From positions 1,302,001 through 1,366,000 of the forward strand of contig OZ245804.1 in assembly GCA_965228265.1 (NCBI GenBank): a stretch of DNA of 64,000 nucleotides. The letters run 5' to 3'. The translations under genes and the position numbers were made by a program. Positions 1 through 7,519 of the stretch are shown here, piece by piece. The notes beneath the pieces were generated by a model. The model was not told the origin of the DNA. It did not search any database and saw only the letters and a list, made by a program, of their open reading frames with translations. Position 1 is the stretch's first letter. Each line of letters starts with the position of its first letter. Source of the stretch: GCA-2732755 sp965228265. GTDB taxonomy: Bacteria; Planctomycetota; Phycisphaerae; Phycisphaerales; UBA1924.

Positions 1-4
1 GCGC

Positions 5-505
5 ATGTTTCACGTTGTGCTGCACGAGCCGGAGATTCCGAACAACACGGGCAACATCGGCCGCACGTGCGTTGCGACCGGGAGCGGTCTGCATCTGATC
101 GAGCCGCTGGGTTTCGATATCGATGAGAAGGCGTGCAGGCGGGCGGGTCTGGACTACTGGCCGAGGCTATCGCTGCGTACGCACGCGGACTTTGACGCGT
201 ACGCGTCGGCGACGCCGGGTGCCCGGCGTTGGATGCTGAGCACGAAGGGCGGTTCGCTGGTGTACGACGCGGATCTGAGGCCGGGCGATCATCTGGTTTT
301 CGGGAAGGAATCGCGGGGGCTGCCGGGCGAGATTCTGGAGCGGGCGGGTGATCGGCTGCTCCGGCTTCCGATGATGCCGGGCGAGCGGTCGCTGAATCTG
401 TCGAGCACGGTGTGCACGGTGCTGTACGAGGGTGTGCGGCAGTGTCTGGCCAGGGGCGAGGCCGAACTGGATACGAACAAAAGTCTGGTGTGGTCAGGTT
501 CTTGA
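5..505 (+). CDS. trmL: tRNA (cytidine/uridine-2'-O-)-methyltransferase TrmL
   Basis: SPOUT-class methyltransferase of 166 residues, the usual length for the TrmL/YibK family. In E. coli this enzyme methylates the wobble ribose (position 34) of tRNA-Leu isoacceptors in the cytoplasm. Visible signatures are EPEIPNNTGNIGR near residues 8-20, FGKESRGLP at 99-107 and PGERSLNLS at 125-133; the last two form the SAM-binding trefoil knot. The ATG lies four bases from the window edge, so the upstream context is not visible. A hairpin and then a strong terminator follow the stop. Confidence 0.93.
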   Translation: MFHVVLHEPEIPNNTGNIGRTCVATGSGLHLIEPLGFDIDEKACRRAGLDYWPRLSLRTHADFDAYASATPGARRWMLSTKGGSLVYDADLRPGDHLVFGKESRGLPGEILERAGDRLLRLPMMPGERSLNLSSTVCTVLYEGVRQCLARGEAELDTNKSLVWSGS

Positions 506-608
506 ACGATCGGCCGGAATTTATTGGCCGAACAGGAACTCGGAGCTTGCACGGTCGTAGTGAAAGATGTCGGCAAACACTCCCAGATCGTTTCTGATCT
601 CCTCCACG

Positions 609-642
609 ACACACCCGGTCAGCTTGGCCGGGTGTGTTTTTT
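609..642 (+). terminator. Rho-independent terminator after trmL
   Basis: A perfect 10-bp stem (ACACACCCGG at 609-618 with CCGGGTGTGT at 628-637), a 9-base loop and a run of six T at 637-642. It lies about 100 bases after the trmL stop and just before the next small gene. A weaker 6-bp hairpin (TCGGCC/GGCCGA) lies just after the trmL stop. The 506-608 interval shows no convincing gene. Confidence 0.85.
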
Positions 643-685
643 GAGCTGCGCGCCCTTGGTTTGTGGCTGCTATGCTGACGTTGTG

Positions 686-934
686 ATGAGTGTTCCTGCA
701 GAGCGCATGGGTACTGCATCTCGTGCATGGCGCACGGGGGTTGTCGCTTGTGTAGTGGGAGTGGTTGTCTGCTCGGTGGGCGGTTGTCGCAAGCCGTTGT
801 TCCGGGAGAAGGATGACCGCTCGCCCTATGCGAGGTATGACAGCGTCCGGGGGCAGGATGTGCCCCCATACCGGTTCAACGAGTTCGGGCGTCGGGTGCC
901 GAATCTGCGTGCCCGTCTGGCGCCCAAGGAGTAG
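686..934 (+). CDS. Small predicted lipoprotein, unknown function
   Basis: Predicted 82-residue lipoprotein. The reading frame is open back to 524, but that part crosses the strong terminator at 609-642, so I place the start at the ATG at 686. From there the protein has a short polar start (MSVPAERMGTASRAWR), a hydrophobic helix (VVACVVGVVVCSV) and a lipobox-like SVGGC followed by a charged, Arg- and Pro-rich tail. No enzymatic motif is visible. The family is not recognised; the role as a small envelope protein is inferred from the lipobox alone. Confidence 0.6.
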   Translation: MSVPAERMGTASRAWRTGVVACVVGVVVCSVGGCRKPLFREKDDRSPYARYDSVRGQDVPPYRFNEFGRRVPNLRARLAPKE

Positions 935-944
935 GTGATCGAGT

Positions 945-972
945 CGCTCTGATCAGAAGAGCGCGCGTTTTT
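945..972 (+). terminator. Possible terminator after the small lipoprotein gene
   Basis: A 6-bp stem (CGCTCT at 945-950 with AGAGCG at 958-963), a 7-base loop, a GC-rich spacer and five T at 968-972. It starts 10 bases after the stop at 934. The four bases between stem and T-run make it less than ideal. Confidence 0.45.
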
Positions 973-1078
973 GGAAGCACACAGACAGATCGATCCGATG
1001 CCATCAGGACAGCGTTGGCATCGGTGCCGGGCGGAGCGCCGGCGGCTTTGAACCAGAGCATCGAGCGAAGGAACGCAA

Positions 1079-1771
1079 GTGGCAAAGAACGGACGATCAC
1101 GCAATCGGAGCGGCGCTCGCCGCAAGCCCGCCAAGAAGGGTATGAGCAGGGCGCAGGCGGTCTGGGGCGCGCTCGTTCTTGCGATGACCGCGGTGGGCGG
1201 CTCGCTGTGGCTGCTCGACGGGGGCAGGCCCTCGCAGATCGATGGATTGCGGCTCTCGGCGCTGGTCGCCTCGAGCGGGCCCGCCTCGATCGACAAAATC
1301 TTCGATACACGCGTCTCGATGGCCCAATCGCCCTGGCAGGCGATCGTCATCCATCACTCCGGCTCGACCTACGGCTCGGCTGAGTCGATCGAGCGTGATC
1401 ACAAGGCCATGAGCCTCTCGGGGCTCGGGTACCACTTCGTGATCGGCAACGGGAACGGGGCCGGCGATGGTGAGCTCCATGTGGGCTACCGCTGGCTCGA
1501 TCAGCTTCCAGGGGCCCACACGGCCGGTGAGCACGGCGACTGGTACAACCGCAACGCGATCGGCATCTGCCTCGTGGGCGACGGCGACCGCCGGGAATTC
1601 ACCCCGGCCCAGATCGCCCGTCTGCTGCAGACGGTGCACGCTCTGCAGAGGCAGCTTGGGATCCCGGCCCAGAACGTGATCCTCCACAGCGATGTGGCCC
1701 ACACCACGAGCCCGGGCAAGCTCTTCCCGGTTGCAGCGTTCCGCGAACAACTGATCCCCGCCCCGCGATAA
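1079..1771 (+). CDS. PGRP / amidase_2-fold peptidoglycan-recognition protein
   Basis: A 230-residue protein with a basic N-terminus, one membrane anchor or uncleaved signal (about residues 29-46) and an N-acetylmuramoyl-L-alanine amidase type 2/PGRP domain (about 85-225). Family residues present are the first zinc ligand in IVIHHSGS (His92), the catalytic-type Tyr in GYHFVI (Tyr118) and the second His in VILHSD (His203). The third ligand, normally Cys or Asp before Pro-Gly, is Ser211 (TTSPGK), and the usual Lys two residues earlier is Thr209. By analogy with PGRPs this may bind peptidoglycan without cleaving it. GTG start with GAAGGA upstream. Confidence 0.8.
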   Translation: MAKNGRSRNRSGARRKPAKKGMSRAQAVWGALVLAMTAVGGSLWLLDGGRPSQIDGLRLSALVASSGPASIDKIFDTRVSMAQSPWQAIVIHHSGSTYGSAESIERDHKAMSLSGLGYHFVIGNGNGAGDGELHVGYRWLDQLPGAHTAGEHGDWYNRNAIGICLVGDGDRREFTPAQIARLLQTVHALQRQLGIPAQNVILHSDVAHTTSPGKLFPVAAFREQLIPAPR

Positions 1772-1924
1772 ATACTGACAGCGGGATTGTCGATTGCCGG
1801 GTGATACAGATCCGGTTGTCCACAGCGGTGGTTGGCTAAGATACCCACCCAGAGGTTCGGTCTGGTCGGTATGTGTTCATTGGCTCGGTCGAGCTTGGGT
1901 CCAAAGTAGAGAGGTCGAGGCCGC

Positions 1925-2803
1925 GTGGAGGTCTACAAGAAGGGCGATCTGGTCGAGGGCTACCGCATCCTGTCCGAGCTCGGACGGGGAGCGGCGTCGA
2001 TCATTTACGTTGCTCAGGACGAGAAGACCAAGCAGATCTGGGCGCTCAAGGACGTGCAGCGGCTCGACGAGAAGTCCGAGCGGTTCCTTGAGCAGGCCGA
2101 GGCGGAGTACAAGATCGCCCAGAAGCTACAGCACGAGACCATCCGCAAGATCCCGCGGATGATCAAGAAGAAGAAGCTGCTGACGACGACGAGGCTCTAT
2201 CTGCTGATGGAGTTCGTCGACGGGAAGGCGATGGACACGTACCTGCCCAAGACCTTTGAGCAGGCGTGCCAGGTGTTCCGCCAGGCGGCGCAGGCGATGA
2301 ACCACATGCACGAGAAGGGCTTCGTGCACGCGGACTTCAAGCCCAACAACCTGGTCGTCGACAACGACCTGCACGCGAAGATCATCGACCTGGGTCAGTC
2401 GTGTCCGATCGGGACGATCAAGAAGCGCATCCAGGGGACGCCCGATTACATCGCGCCCGAGCAGGTGCACCGCCGCGAGATCACGCCCAAGACCGACGTG
2501 TACAACCTCGGCGCGAGCATGTACTGGGTGCTGACGCGGACGAAGGTGCCCACGGCCCTCGGCAAAGAAGGCAGCCTGATGGGGCGCGTCGACGACACGC
2601 TTCTCGAGAAGCCCAAGCCCGCCAGCAAGATCAACGAGCGGATCCCTGAGAAGCTCAGTGACCTGATCATGCAGTGCCTCGAGGTCTCGCCGGACAGCAG
2701 GCCGGGCATGGACGAGGTGGTCGATCGGCTGGAGTTGATCCACGCGATGCTGAAGGCCGGGGTCAAGAGCTCCAGCGGCCAGATGAAGGCGGTCAAGGAA
2801 TAA
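1925..2803 (+). CDS. Serine/threonine protein kinase (Hanks type)
   Basis: A 292-residue soluble kinase consisting of little more than the catalytic domain. Visible elements: Gly-rich loop LGRGAAS (19-25), ATP-anchoring Lys42 in WALKDV, catalytic loop HADFKPNN with Asp137 and Lys139 (His-Ala-Asp replaces His-Arg-Asp), metal-binding DLG at 155 in place of DFG, and the APE motif in GTPDYIAPEQ. All catalytic residues are present, so it should be active. The lack of Arg before the catalytic Asp makes it a 'non-RD' kinase, a type usually not controlled by activation-loop phosphorylation. It has no sensor or membrane domain. The next gene, 22 bases downstream, encodes a phosphatase. GTG start. Confidence 0.9.
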   Translation: MEVYKKGDLVEGYRILSELGRGAASIIYVAQDEKTKQIWALKDVQRLDEKSERFLEQAEAEYKIAQKLQHETIRKIPRMIKKKKLLTTTRLYLLMEFVDGKAMDTYLPKTFEQACQVFRQAAQAMNHMHEKGFVHADFKPNNLVVDNDLHAKIIDLGQSCPIGTIKKRIQGTPDYIAPEQVHRREITPKTDVYNLGASMYWVLTRTKVPTALGKEGSLMGRVDDTLLEKPKPASKINERIPEKLSDLIMQCLEVSPDSRPGMDEVVDRLELIHAMLKAGVKSSSGQMKAVKE

Positions 2804-2825
2804 GCCCGCGGGCAAAGGCGGGCCG

Positions 2826-3734
2826 ATGGCCGACGAACTCAACAACCCCGACGCCGTGATCGCACTGTTTGAAGAGGCCACCGAGGCGAATCTCGATGCC
2901 AAGTGCCGCAAGGGCTCGATCGACGAGATCACGGCCCCGGGCCAGCTCATCGCCACGGGCGATCTGCACGACAACCCGATGCACTTTCAGCGGCTCATCG
3001 AGCTTGCGAACCTGGGCGACGACCCGGGCGACATGCCCCGCAAGCACCTGACGCTGCACGAGCTGATCCATTCGGACCGGCTGATCAACGGGATGGACTT
3101 CAGCTATCGCATGCTCGCCAAGGTCGCCCGGCTCAAGGCGAAGTTCCCCGAGTACGTGCACATACTGATCGCCAATCACGAGATGGCGCAGATGCTCAAG
3201 TCGGGCATTCTCAAAGACGGCGTCAAGTGTGTCGAAGCGTTTCAGGAAGCGCTGATCTACGTGTTCGGCGATGACGCCGGTCGTGTGGAGGCGTCGATCG
3301 ATCGGTTTATCCGCTCGATGCCGCTGGCGCTTCGGTGTCACTGCACGAAGCCCTCGGGCGGTCGTTCGGATGTGCTGTGCGCGCACAGCCTGCCGAGCCC
3401 GGGGATGATGGGTCGCTTCGATCCGACGGTCTTGAGTCGGCCTCTGACGGATCAGGACTACGAGCCGCGCGTGGGCTCGGCGTACGCGATGGTGTGGGGG
3501 CGCGGCTACGACGCGGAGCTGCTCGAGGATCTCGTCGAGCGGTGGGGCGTGAACTGGTTCATCCTGGGACACGAGCACGCGGAATTCGGCTCGGCTTTCA
3601 CAGCCCCCAACGCGGTGATCCTCAACAGCGACCACGCGCACGGCGTGTACCTGCCGATGGATCTGGGCGCGGTGTACGGGCCGGAGTTTGCGATGGAGAG
3701 TGTGAGGCCTCTCGCCGACGGCATGGCTTACTAG
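2826..3734 (+). CDS. PPP-like metallophosphoesterase, probable protein phosphatase
   Basis: A 302-residue cytoplasmic metallophosphoesterase. Motifs are ATGDLHDNPMHF (43-54; the Asp and His are metal ligands), IANHEMA (the Asn-His-Glu block of PPP phosphatases), a histidine block in LCAHSLPSP, and LGHEHAEFG near the C-terminus. Together these make a complete two-metal centre. The usual first GDxHG block reads GDLHD. It begins 22 bases after the kinase stop and is probably co-transcribed with it, so reversing that kinase's phosphorylation is the likely role. A diadenosine tetraphosphatase-like activity is the main alternative. Confidence 0.78.
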   Translation: MADELNNPDAVIALFEEATEANLDAKCRKGSIDEITAPGQLIATGDLHDNPMHFQRLIELANLGDDPGDMPRKHLTLHELIHSDRLINGMDFSYRMLAKVARLKAKFPEYVHILIANHEMAQMLKSGILKDGVKCVEAFQEALIYVFGDDAGRVEASIDRFIRSMPLALRCHCTKPSGGRSDVLCAHSLPSPGMMGRFDPTVLSRPLTDQDYEPRVGSAYAMVWGRGYDAELLEDLVERWGVNWFILGHEHAEFGSAFTAPNAVILNSDHAHGVYLPMDLGAVYGPEFAMESVRPLADGMAY

Positions 3735-3738
3735 TCAT

Positions 3739-3762
3739 GGTGGGGGCGGCGTCCCGCCGCCC
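3739..3762 (+). repeat. 24-bp inverted repeat, left copy
   Basis: Begins GGTGGGGGCGGCG and contains a self-complementary core (GGGCGGC / GCCGCCC). Its exact reverse complement occurs at 4855-4878, so the two copies bracket the gene at 3793-4848 in opposite orientation. It could be a dispersed palindromic element or a pair of terminator-like hairpins; neither copy has a T-tract. Confidence 0.7.
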
Positions 3763-3792
3763 TCCTGACCCGAGTCCCTGTAGACTGCGCTC

Positions 3793-4848
3793 ATGAAACG
3801 CGCCGCATTCCTGATCGCCGCTTGCGCCGCTCCCACCGTCGCCCAGCCCGCTCCGCCCGACTACGGCTTCAACTTCGTCACGATCGGGGATGTGGGAAAC
3901 CCGGGGTTTGACGGGTTTGACCCGTTTCAAATTCTCAGTGGACGCGGCGGCGTCGACTACGAGTACCGAATCTCAGAGACCGAGGTGACCAGCGCGCAGT
4001 ACGCCGAGTACCTGAATGCCCGCATCGATGCGGGCCTGCCGCTCAACGATCTGTTCGGCCCGAGATACGGAGGTGTTACATATAATTCGGGCACCGGTCG
4101 CTGGGGCACGCTGCCCGGTGGCGAGCTGCTGCCCGTCGGGGGCGTTTCATGGAGATCGGCCGCGATTTTCATGAACTGGCTCCACAACGACAAGGGCACC
4201 GACCCTGAGGACTTCCTCAGCGGTGCCTACGACACCAACACCTTCGGTCGCGATCCGAACGATCCCTCGAATTTTACAGATCAGTCGACACGGTCGCCCG
4301 GCGCGAAGTACTGGATCCCGAGCCTCGATGAGTGGACCAAGGCCGCGCACTGGGATCCAAACAAGAACGGGCCCGGCCTGGGGGGCTACTGGGAGTTCAA
4401 CGACTCGAGCGACACCCAGCCCGTCCCCGGATTGCCCGGCGTCGGCGAGACCTCCGCCGACATGGACATCGACGACTTTGATGCGTTCCTGATCCCGCTG
4501 AAAAGCTACCCGGAGACGCAATCGCCATGGGGCTTGCTCGACCTCTCGGGAGGGGCGGCCGAGTGGACTGAGGAGTGGGCACGACCGAACGGTGTTGCTG
4601 AATTCCAACTCAGGGTTTGGCAAGGCGCCGGTGCGGGCTACACGACGATCTCGCCGGGCGATGACAACTACGACGACATCCTCGGCATCGACCGGACCAC
4701 CGACCGGATCTGGGAGGTCGGCGCGACGAGCCCCGATCTGGCTTTCAACGTTCTGTCTTTCCGTATCGCGAGCGCGGTGCCCGTACCGGGAGTCGGTCTA
4801 CCCCTCATCGCCTGTGGTATTTTCGCTTCGGTCCACCGCAGAAGGTGA
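3793..4848 (+). CDS. Secreted SUMF1/FGE-fold protein with PEP-CTERM-like tail
   Basis: A 351-residue exported protein. The signal peptide is about residues 1-19 (MKRAAFLIAACAAPTVAQPA). Next comes a formylglycine-generating-enzyme-like (SUMF1) domain, recognised by YRISETEVTSAQYAEYLN, GGVSWRSAAIFMNWL, YWIPSLDEWTKAA and LLDLSGGAAEWTEEW. The catalytic cysteines of true FGE are absent: the C-terminal region that should carry them reads AEWTEEWARP. Sulfatase activation is therefore unlikely. The C-terminus (VPVPGVGLPLIACGIF then HRRR) is a PEP-CTERM-type sorting signal. The gene sits between perfect 24-bp inverted repeats. Confidence 0.75.
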   Translation: MKRAAFLIAACAAPTVAQPAPPDYGFNFVTIGDVGNPGFDGFDPFQILSGRGGVDYEYRISETEVTSAQYAEYLNARIDAGLPLNDLFGPRYGGVTYNSGTGRWGTLPGGELLPVGGVSWRSAAIFMNWLHNDKGTDPEDFLSGAYDTNTFGRDPNDPSNFTDQSTRSPGAKYWIPSLDEWTKAAHWDPNKNGPGLGGYWEFNDSSDTQPVPGLPGVGETSADMDIDDFDAFLIPLKSYPETQSPWGLLDLSGGAAEWTEEWARPNGVAEFQLRVWQGAGAGYTTISPGDDNYDDILGIDRTTDRIWEVGATSPDLAFNVLSFRIASAVPVPGVGLPLIACGIFASVHRRR

Positions 4849-4854
4849 CGCGAT

Positions 4855-4878
4855 GGGCGGCGGGACGCCGCCCCCACC
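4855..4878 (-). repeat. 24-bp inverted repeat, right copy
   Basis: Exact reverse complement of the repeat at 3739-3762, starting six bases after the stop of the SUMF1-fold gene. Local pairing GGGCGGCG / CGCCGCCC gives an 8-bp hairpin with a 3-base loop. The rest of the 4879-4967 interval shows nothing recognisable. Confidence 0.7.
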
Positions 4879-4967
4879 GAAGAAGAGCGAGACAGCGGGG
4901 TAAGAGCGCCCCTTGCTTGCGCGATGGGCTCGTTATTGACTTTGTCTTTCAACCGAGGCCAAGCCGG

Positions 4968-5417
4968 TCAGACCTGCACTTCCTCGAACTGCACGTTCCC
5001 GTCGACGAGTCTTGCGAAGTAGCCCTCGATCTGGTCGAGGCCGGTGACGCGGTGGACGAAGGCGGCGGCTCGGACGAGGTCGGCTTTCTGGACGAGTTCG
5101 AGGCGGGGTTCGGTGAGGTCGAGTCGGCTCTTGTAGAACGCGCAGCCCTCGTGTGCGATGAGGACGATGCGTTCGAGGCCGTGGACGTCGTAGAGGAACT
5201 TGAGCTCATCGACGACGCCCTGTTCTTCGAGGTGCGCCTGGGGGTGGCCGGCGAGGCATGCGGGGCCGCCGGGCAGGCAGAGGCGGTCGTAGCGGGGGAG
5301 GGTGAGCCCGTTCTGGAGGAAGTCGTCGAAGTGGTCGCCCACGCGGCCGTCGGAGCAGTACATCGCGGCGGCGTGGATGCGGTCCTCGTTGTAATCAACT
5401 CTGCTCAGATAGCACAT
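4968..5417 (-). CDS. Short beta-carbonic-anhydrase-like protein
   Basis: A 149-residue protein that keeps the beta-carbonic anhydrase zinc site in the right order: Cys21-x-Asp23-x-Arg25 in YCSDGRV and His89-x-x-Cys92 in AHEGCAFY. A PGG turn (49-51) matches the family loop. Canonical enzymes run to about 200 residues or more, so this is a reduced version with an unusually short stretch between the two ligand pairs. The activity could be carbonate dehydration or a diverged zinc-dependent function. No signal peptide, so cytoplasmic. Its neighbours give no pathway context. Confidence 0.65.
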   Translation of the reverse strand: MCYLSRVDYNEDRIHAAAMYCSDGRVGDHFDDFLQNGLTLPRYDRLCLPGGPACLAGHPQAHLEEQGVVDELKFLYDVHGLERIVLIAHEGCAFYKSRLDLTEPRLELVQKADLVRAAAFVHRVTGLDQIEGYFARLVDGNVQFEEVQV

Positions 5418-5480
5418 GGGCTGTCCCTCCTCGAAATGGGGTTCGGGGATCGTACCGAGCAGCGCGGGTCCGGGCGCATG

Positions 5481-5513
5481 AAAAAGAACTCACGCCCGGC
5501 GGGCGGGCGTGAG
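5481..5513 (-). terminator. Rho-independent terminator for the 5559-7130 secreted-protein pair
   Basis: Read on the minus strand: a perfect 10-bp stem (5489-5498 with 5504-5513, CTCACGCCCG / CGGGCGTGAG), a 5-base loop and then a T-rich tract (TTCTTTTT, complement of 5481-5488). It lies 45 bases past the stop of the SGNH-hydrolase-like gene. Confidence 0.82.
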
Positions 5514-5558
5514 CGGTTGAGTGTACCGGAGTGTGTGGTGCGAATTGTGTGGCTGTTG

Positions 5559-6398
5559 TTACGCTCGCCTGCGGCGCATCGCCAGGCAGCCGAGGCCGAG
5601 CATGATCGTGCCCGAGGCGGGCGCGGGGATCAGGACGCTCTCGGCGTGGATGATCGCGTCGTTGACGTCAGCGGTTGAGAGGCCCAGTCGGCTCGAGACG
5701 GCTGAGAGATCGATGTCGGTGAGTGTGGTGTCGTCATAGATGGTGCCGTAGATGACGAGCGAGATGACGAGCGCGCCCTTGTTGCTTGCGTGGTAGATGT
5801 CGCCCGCGTAGAGGTCGAGGTTGAACCCCGCGTTCTCGAAGGCGTCGCCGACGGGCGCGACCTCGGAGGTGCCGATGCCGTTCAGGACGGAGTTGGCGAG
5901 GTTGTAGTTGTCGCGCAGCTCGGCCTGCATCTCTGCGGGTTCGGACCAGATTCCGGGGTAGACCGAGTTGCCCGGGCCGCGGGCCCATGTTTCGAAGAGG
6001 ACGGCCTGGGCGTCGGGGCTGTGCGACTGGACGGCCTGATAGAGGCCCTGTGCGGCGCTCAGGAATCCGGGCACGTTGCCGTCGCTCGGGTGGGTGGTGG
6101 GGCGTGTGCTGTATTCCTGGAGGACGACGGCGTCCCAGTTCTCGCCGGGCATGATGCCCGAGGTGATGACGGAGGTGCCCGTGTCGAGGTGGAACTGGAG
6201 CGTCTGCCCGCCGACGACGCGACCGAAGACGTGGGGTGTATCTTCGCCGGCGCCGGTGGCGATGTCACGGACGAGCAGATGCACGCCGCCGCCGCTGCCG
6301 GTGAAGCTGTTGCCGTAGAAGAGCAGATTCTTGGGTTCGGCGCTAGCGGTTGCTGCGGTGGTGAGCGCGAGTGCCGCGATGAGGTGTCTGGTGTTCAT
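5559..6398 (-). CDS. Secreted SGNH-hydrolase-like protein with PEP-CTERM-like tail
   Basis: A 279-residue exported protein. Signal peptide about 1-20 (MNTRHLIAALALTTAATASA). The mature protein opens with LLFYGNSFTGSG, a block I nucleophile context (GNSF in place of GDS). It then shows GGQT (block II-like Gly), an internal WDAVVLQEYS and a C-terminal DIYHASNKG that supplies an Asp-x-x-His pair. This layout fits SGNH/GDSL esterases, though the substrate is not predictable. The tail IPAPASGTIMLGLGCLAM followed by RRRR is a PEP-CTERM-type sorting signal. It lies 42 bases downstream of the next secreted-protein gene, probably in one operon, and ends at a strong terminator. Confidence 0.75.
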   Translation of the reverse strand: MNTRHLIAALALTTAATASAEPKNLLFYGNSFTGSGGGVHLLVRDIATGAGEDTPHVFGRVVGGQTLQFHLDTGTSVITSGIMPGENWDAVVLQEYSTRPTTHPSDGNVPGFLSAAQGLYQAVQSHSPDAQAVLFETWARGPGNSVYPGIWSEPAEMQAELRDNYNLANSVLNGIGTSEVAPVGDAFENAGFNLDLYAGDIYHASNKGALVISLVIYGTIYDDTTLTDIDLSAVSSRLGLSTADVNDAIIHAESVLIPAPASGTIMLGLGCLAMRRRRA

Positions 6399-6440
6399 GG
6401 TGTGGTGTCCTTTCGTGTGGGTGTGTAGTTGCGGTTGTGA

Positions 6441-7130
6441 TCAGCGGCGGCGGCGGCGCAGGGCGACGAGCGAGCCCATGCCGACAAGTCCGAGCGATGC
6501 GGGCGCGGGGACGACGGTGATCTGGACATAGCCCAGGTAGTAGAAGCCGAAGGAACTGGTGTTGTTCGGGCCGGCGGTGACGCTGAGGGTGATGTCGCCG
6601 TTGGCGTCGGGGGAGATGCCCATGATGTGCGCGAGAGTGCCGGTGTTGTTGGCGGCATCGAGCGTGGTGGAGTCGTTGGTGGCGCCGGCGAGGGAGTAGA
6701 GGGCTTCGCGGTTGTCGGAGACGTTCATTCGGCTGGCGAAGAAGGAGAAGTTGTAGGAGAGGTTCGGGTCCATGCCGCTGAAGGTGACGCCTCCGGTGGG
6801 CTCGGTGAAGCCGCCGAAGTCGATAAGCGAGCCGAAGAGGTTGTCGCTGACGGCGTTGACGGGGAGGCCTGCGGCGTCGCCAGTGGGGGTGGTTGTGCCC
6901 CCGGTGTTTGAGCCGGGCCAGAAGCTGTCGGAGACGCTCAGTCCGATGCCGGTGGGGTTTCCGCCGAGGTCGACGAGGTTGAAGAGGGGGTTCTGGAGGT
7001 GGTCGACGTCGTTGTAGTTGCCGCCGGAGTAGCGGTTGATGTCGCCGAAGTCGATGCCGATGGTCTGGGCCGAGACGGTGCCGGCGGCGGTGCAGAGAGC
7101 GACGAAAGCGATGGTGTTCAACGTGTTCAT
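6441..7130 (-). CDS. Secreted protein with PEP-CTERM-like tail
   Basis: A 229-residue exported protein of unknown function. I start it at the ATG at 7130, not the upstream in-frame start at 7166, because GAGGAAGA lies just before it and the signal peptide (MNTLNTIAFVALCTAAGTVSA) begins there. The mature part is rich in Gly, Asn, Ser and Thr and looks like an all-beta domain. The C-terminus VPAPASLGLVGMGSLVAL plus RRRRR is a PEP-CTERM-type signal. First gene of a two-gene unit with the SGNH-like gene. Confidence 0.72.
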   Translation of the reverse strand: MNTLNTIAFVALCTAAGTVSAQTIGIDFGDINRYSGGNYNDVDHLQNPLFNLVDLGGNPTGIGLSVSDSFWPGSNTGGTTTPTGDAAGLPVNAVSDNLFGSLIDFGGFTEPTGGVTFSGMDPNLSYNFSFFASRMNVSDNREALYSLAGATNDSTTLDAANNTGTLAHIMGISPDANGDITLSVTAGPNNTSSFGFYYLGYVQITVVPAPASLGLVGMGSLVALRRRRR

Positions 7131-7519
7131 GGTGTCTTCCTCTCTCATGGCGCAGCGCGTGCGCATGGATAGTCTGTTCGGCTAACACAGACAGAGTGAT
7201 AGCCTTACAAAAAGCTCTGTTTCAGGAACGAATGTGTCCGCTCAAGCCGACGTCATGTCGCGGATGAGCCCAGTGATGAGAACGTCATACAACTGCATAC
7301 ACACATTATCGAAGCGTGTAATCGTTTGCAATACATTTATCGGCTGATTCGTGTCTTTTTCTTGTCAGGGTTTGATTCGTTGTTCGGTGTGCTTGGCTTG
7401 GTTGCTCGGTTTGTTCGGTATGGCTCGCAGTAGTTCACGCGCGAAAGTTCAGAGTCCGAGCCCGTCGAGTAGGTTGCATCGGCGCAAGCCCAGCGGGAGA
7501 GCAGGCTGTGGAGGTGGCG
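7131..7519 (+). other. 389-bp divergent intergenic region
   Basis: Separates the minus-strand secreted-protein operon from the plus-strand methyltransferase-like gene. It is visibly richer in A and T than its surroundings, notably about 7190-7370 with CAATACATTTATC near 7328. It probably holds both promoters, but I cannot pick -35/-10 boxes with confidence. No RNA gene or repeat was recognised. Confidence 0.5.

Noticed and set aside
524..685. N-terminal extension of the small lipoprotein gene
   Set aside because: It would read through a strong terminator and lacks a signal, whereas the ATG at 686 gives a signal peptide with lipobox.
1816..1842. Promoter-like TTGTCC and TAAGAT before the kinase
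   Set aside because: Spacing is only 15 bases and the -35 match is weak; not enough to call.
3793..4848. Sulfatase-activating FGE function
   Set aside because: The fold is recognisable but the active-site cysteines are absent, so formylglycine generation is not supported.
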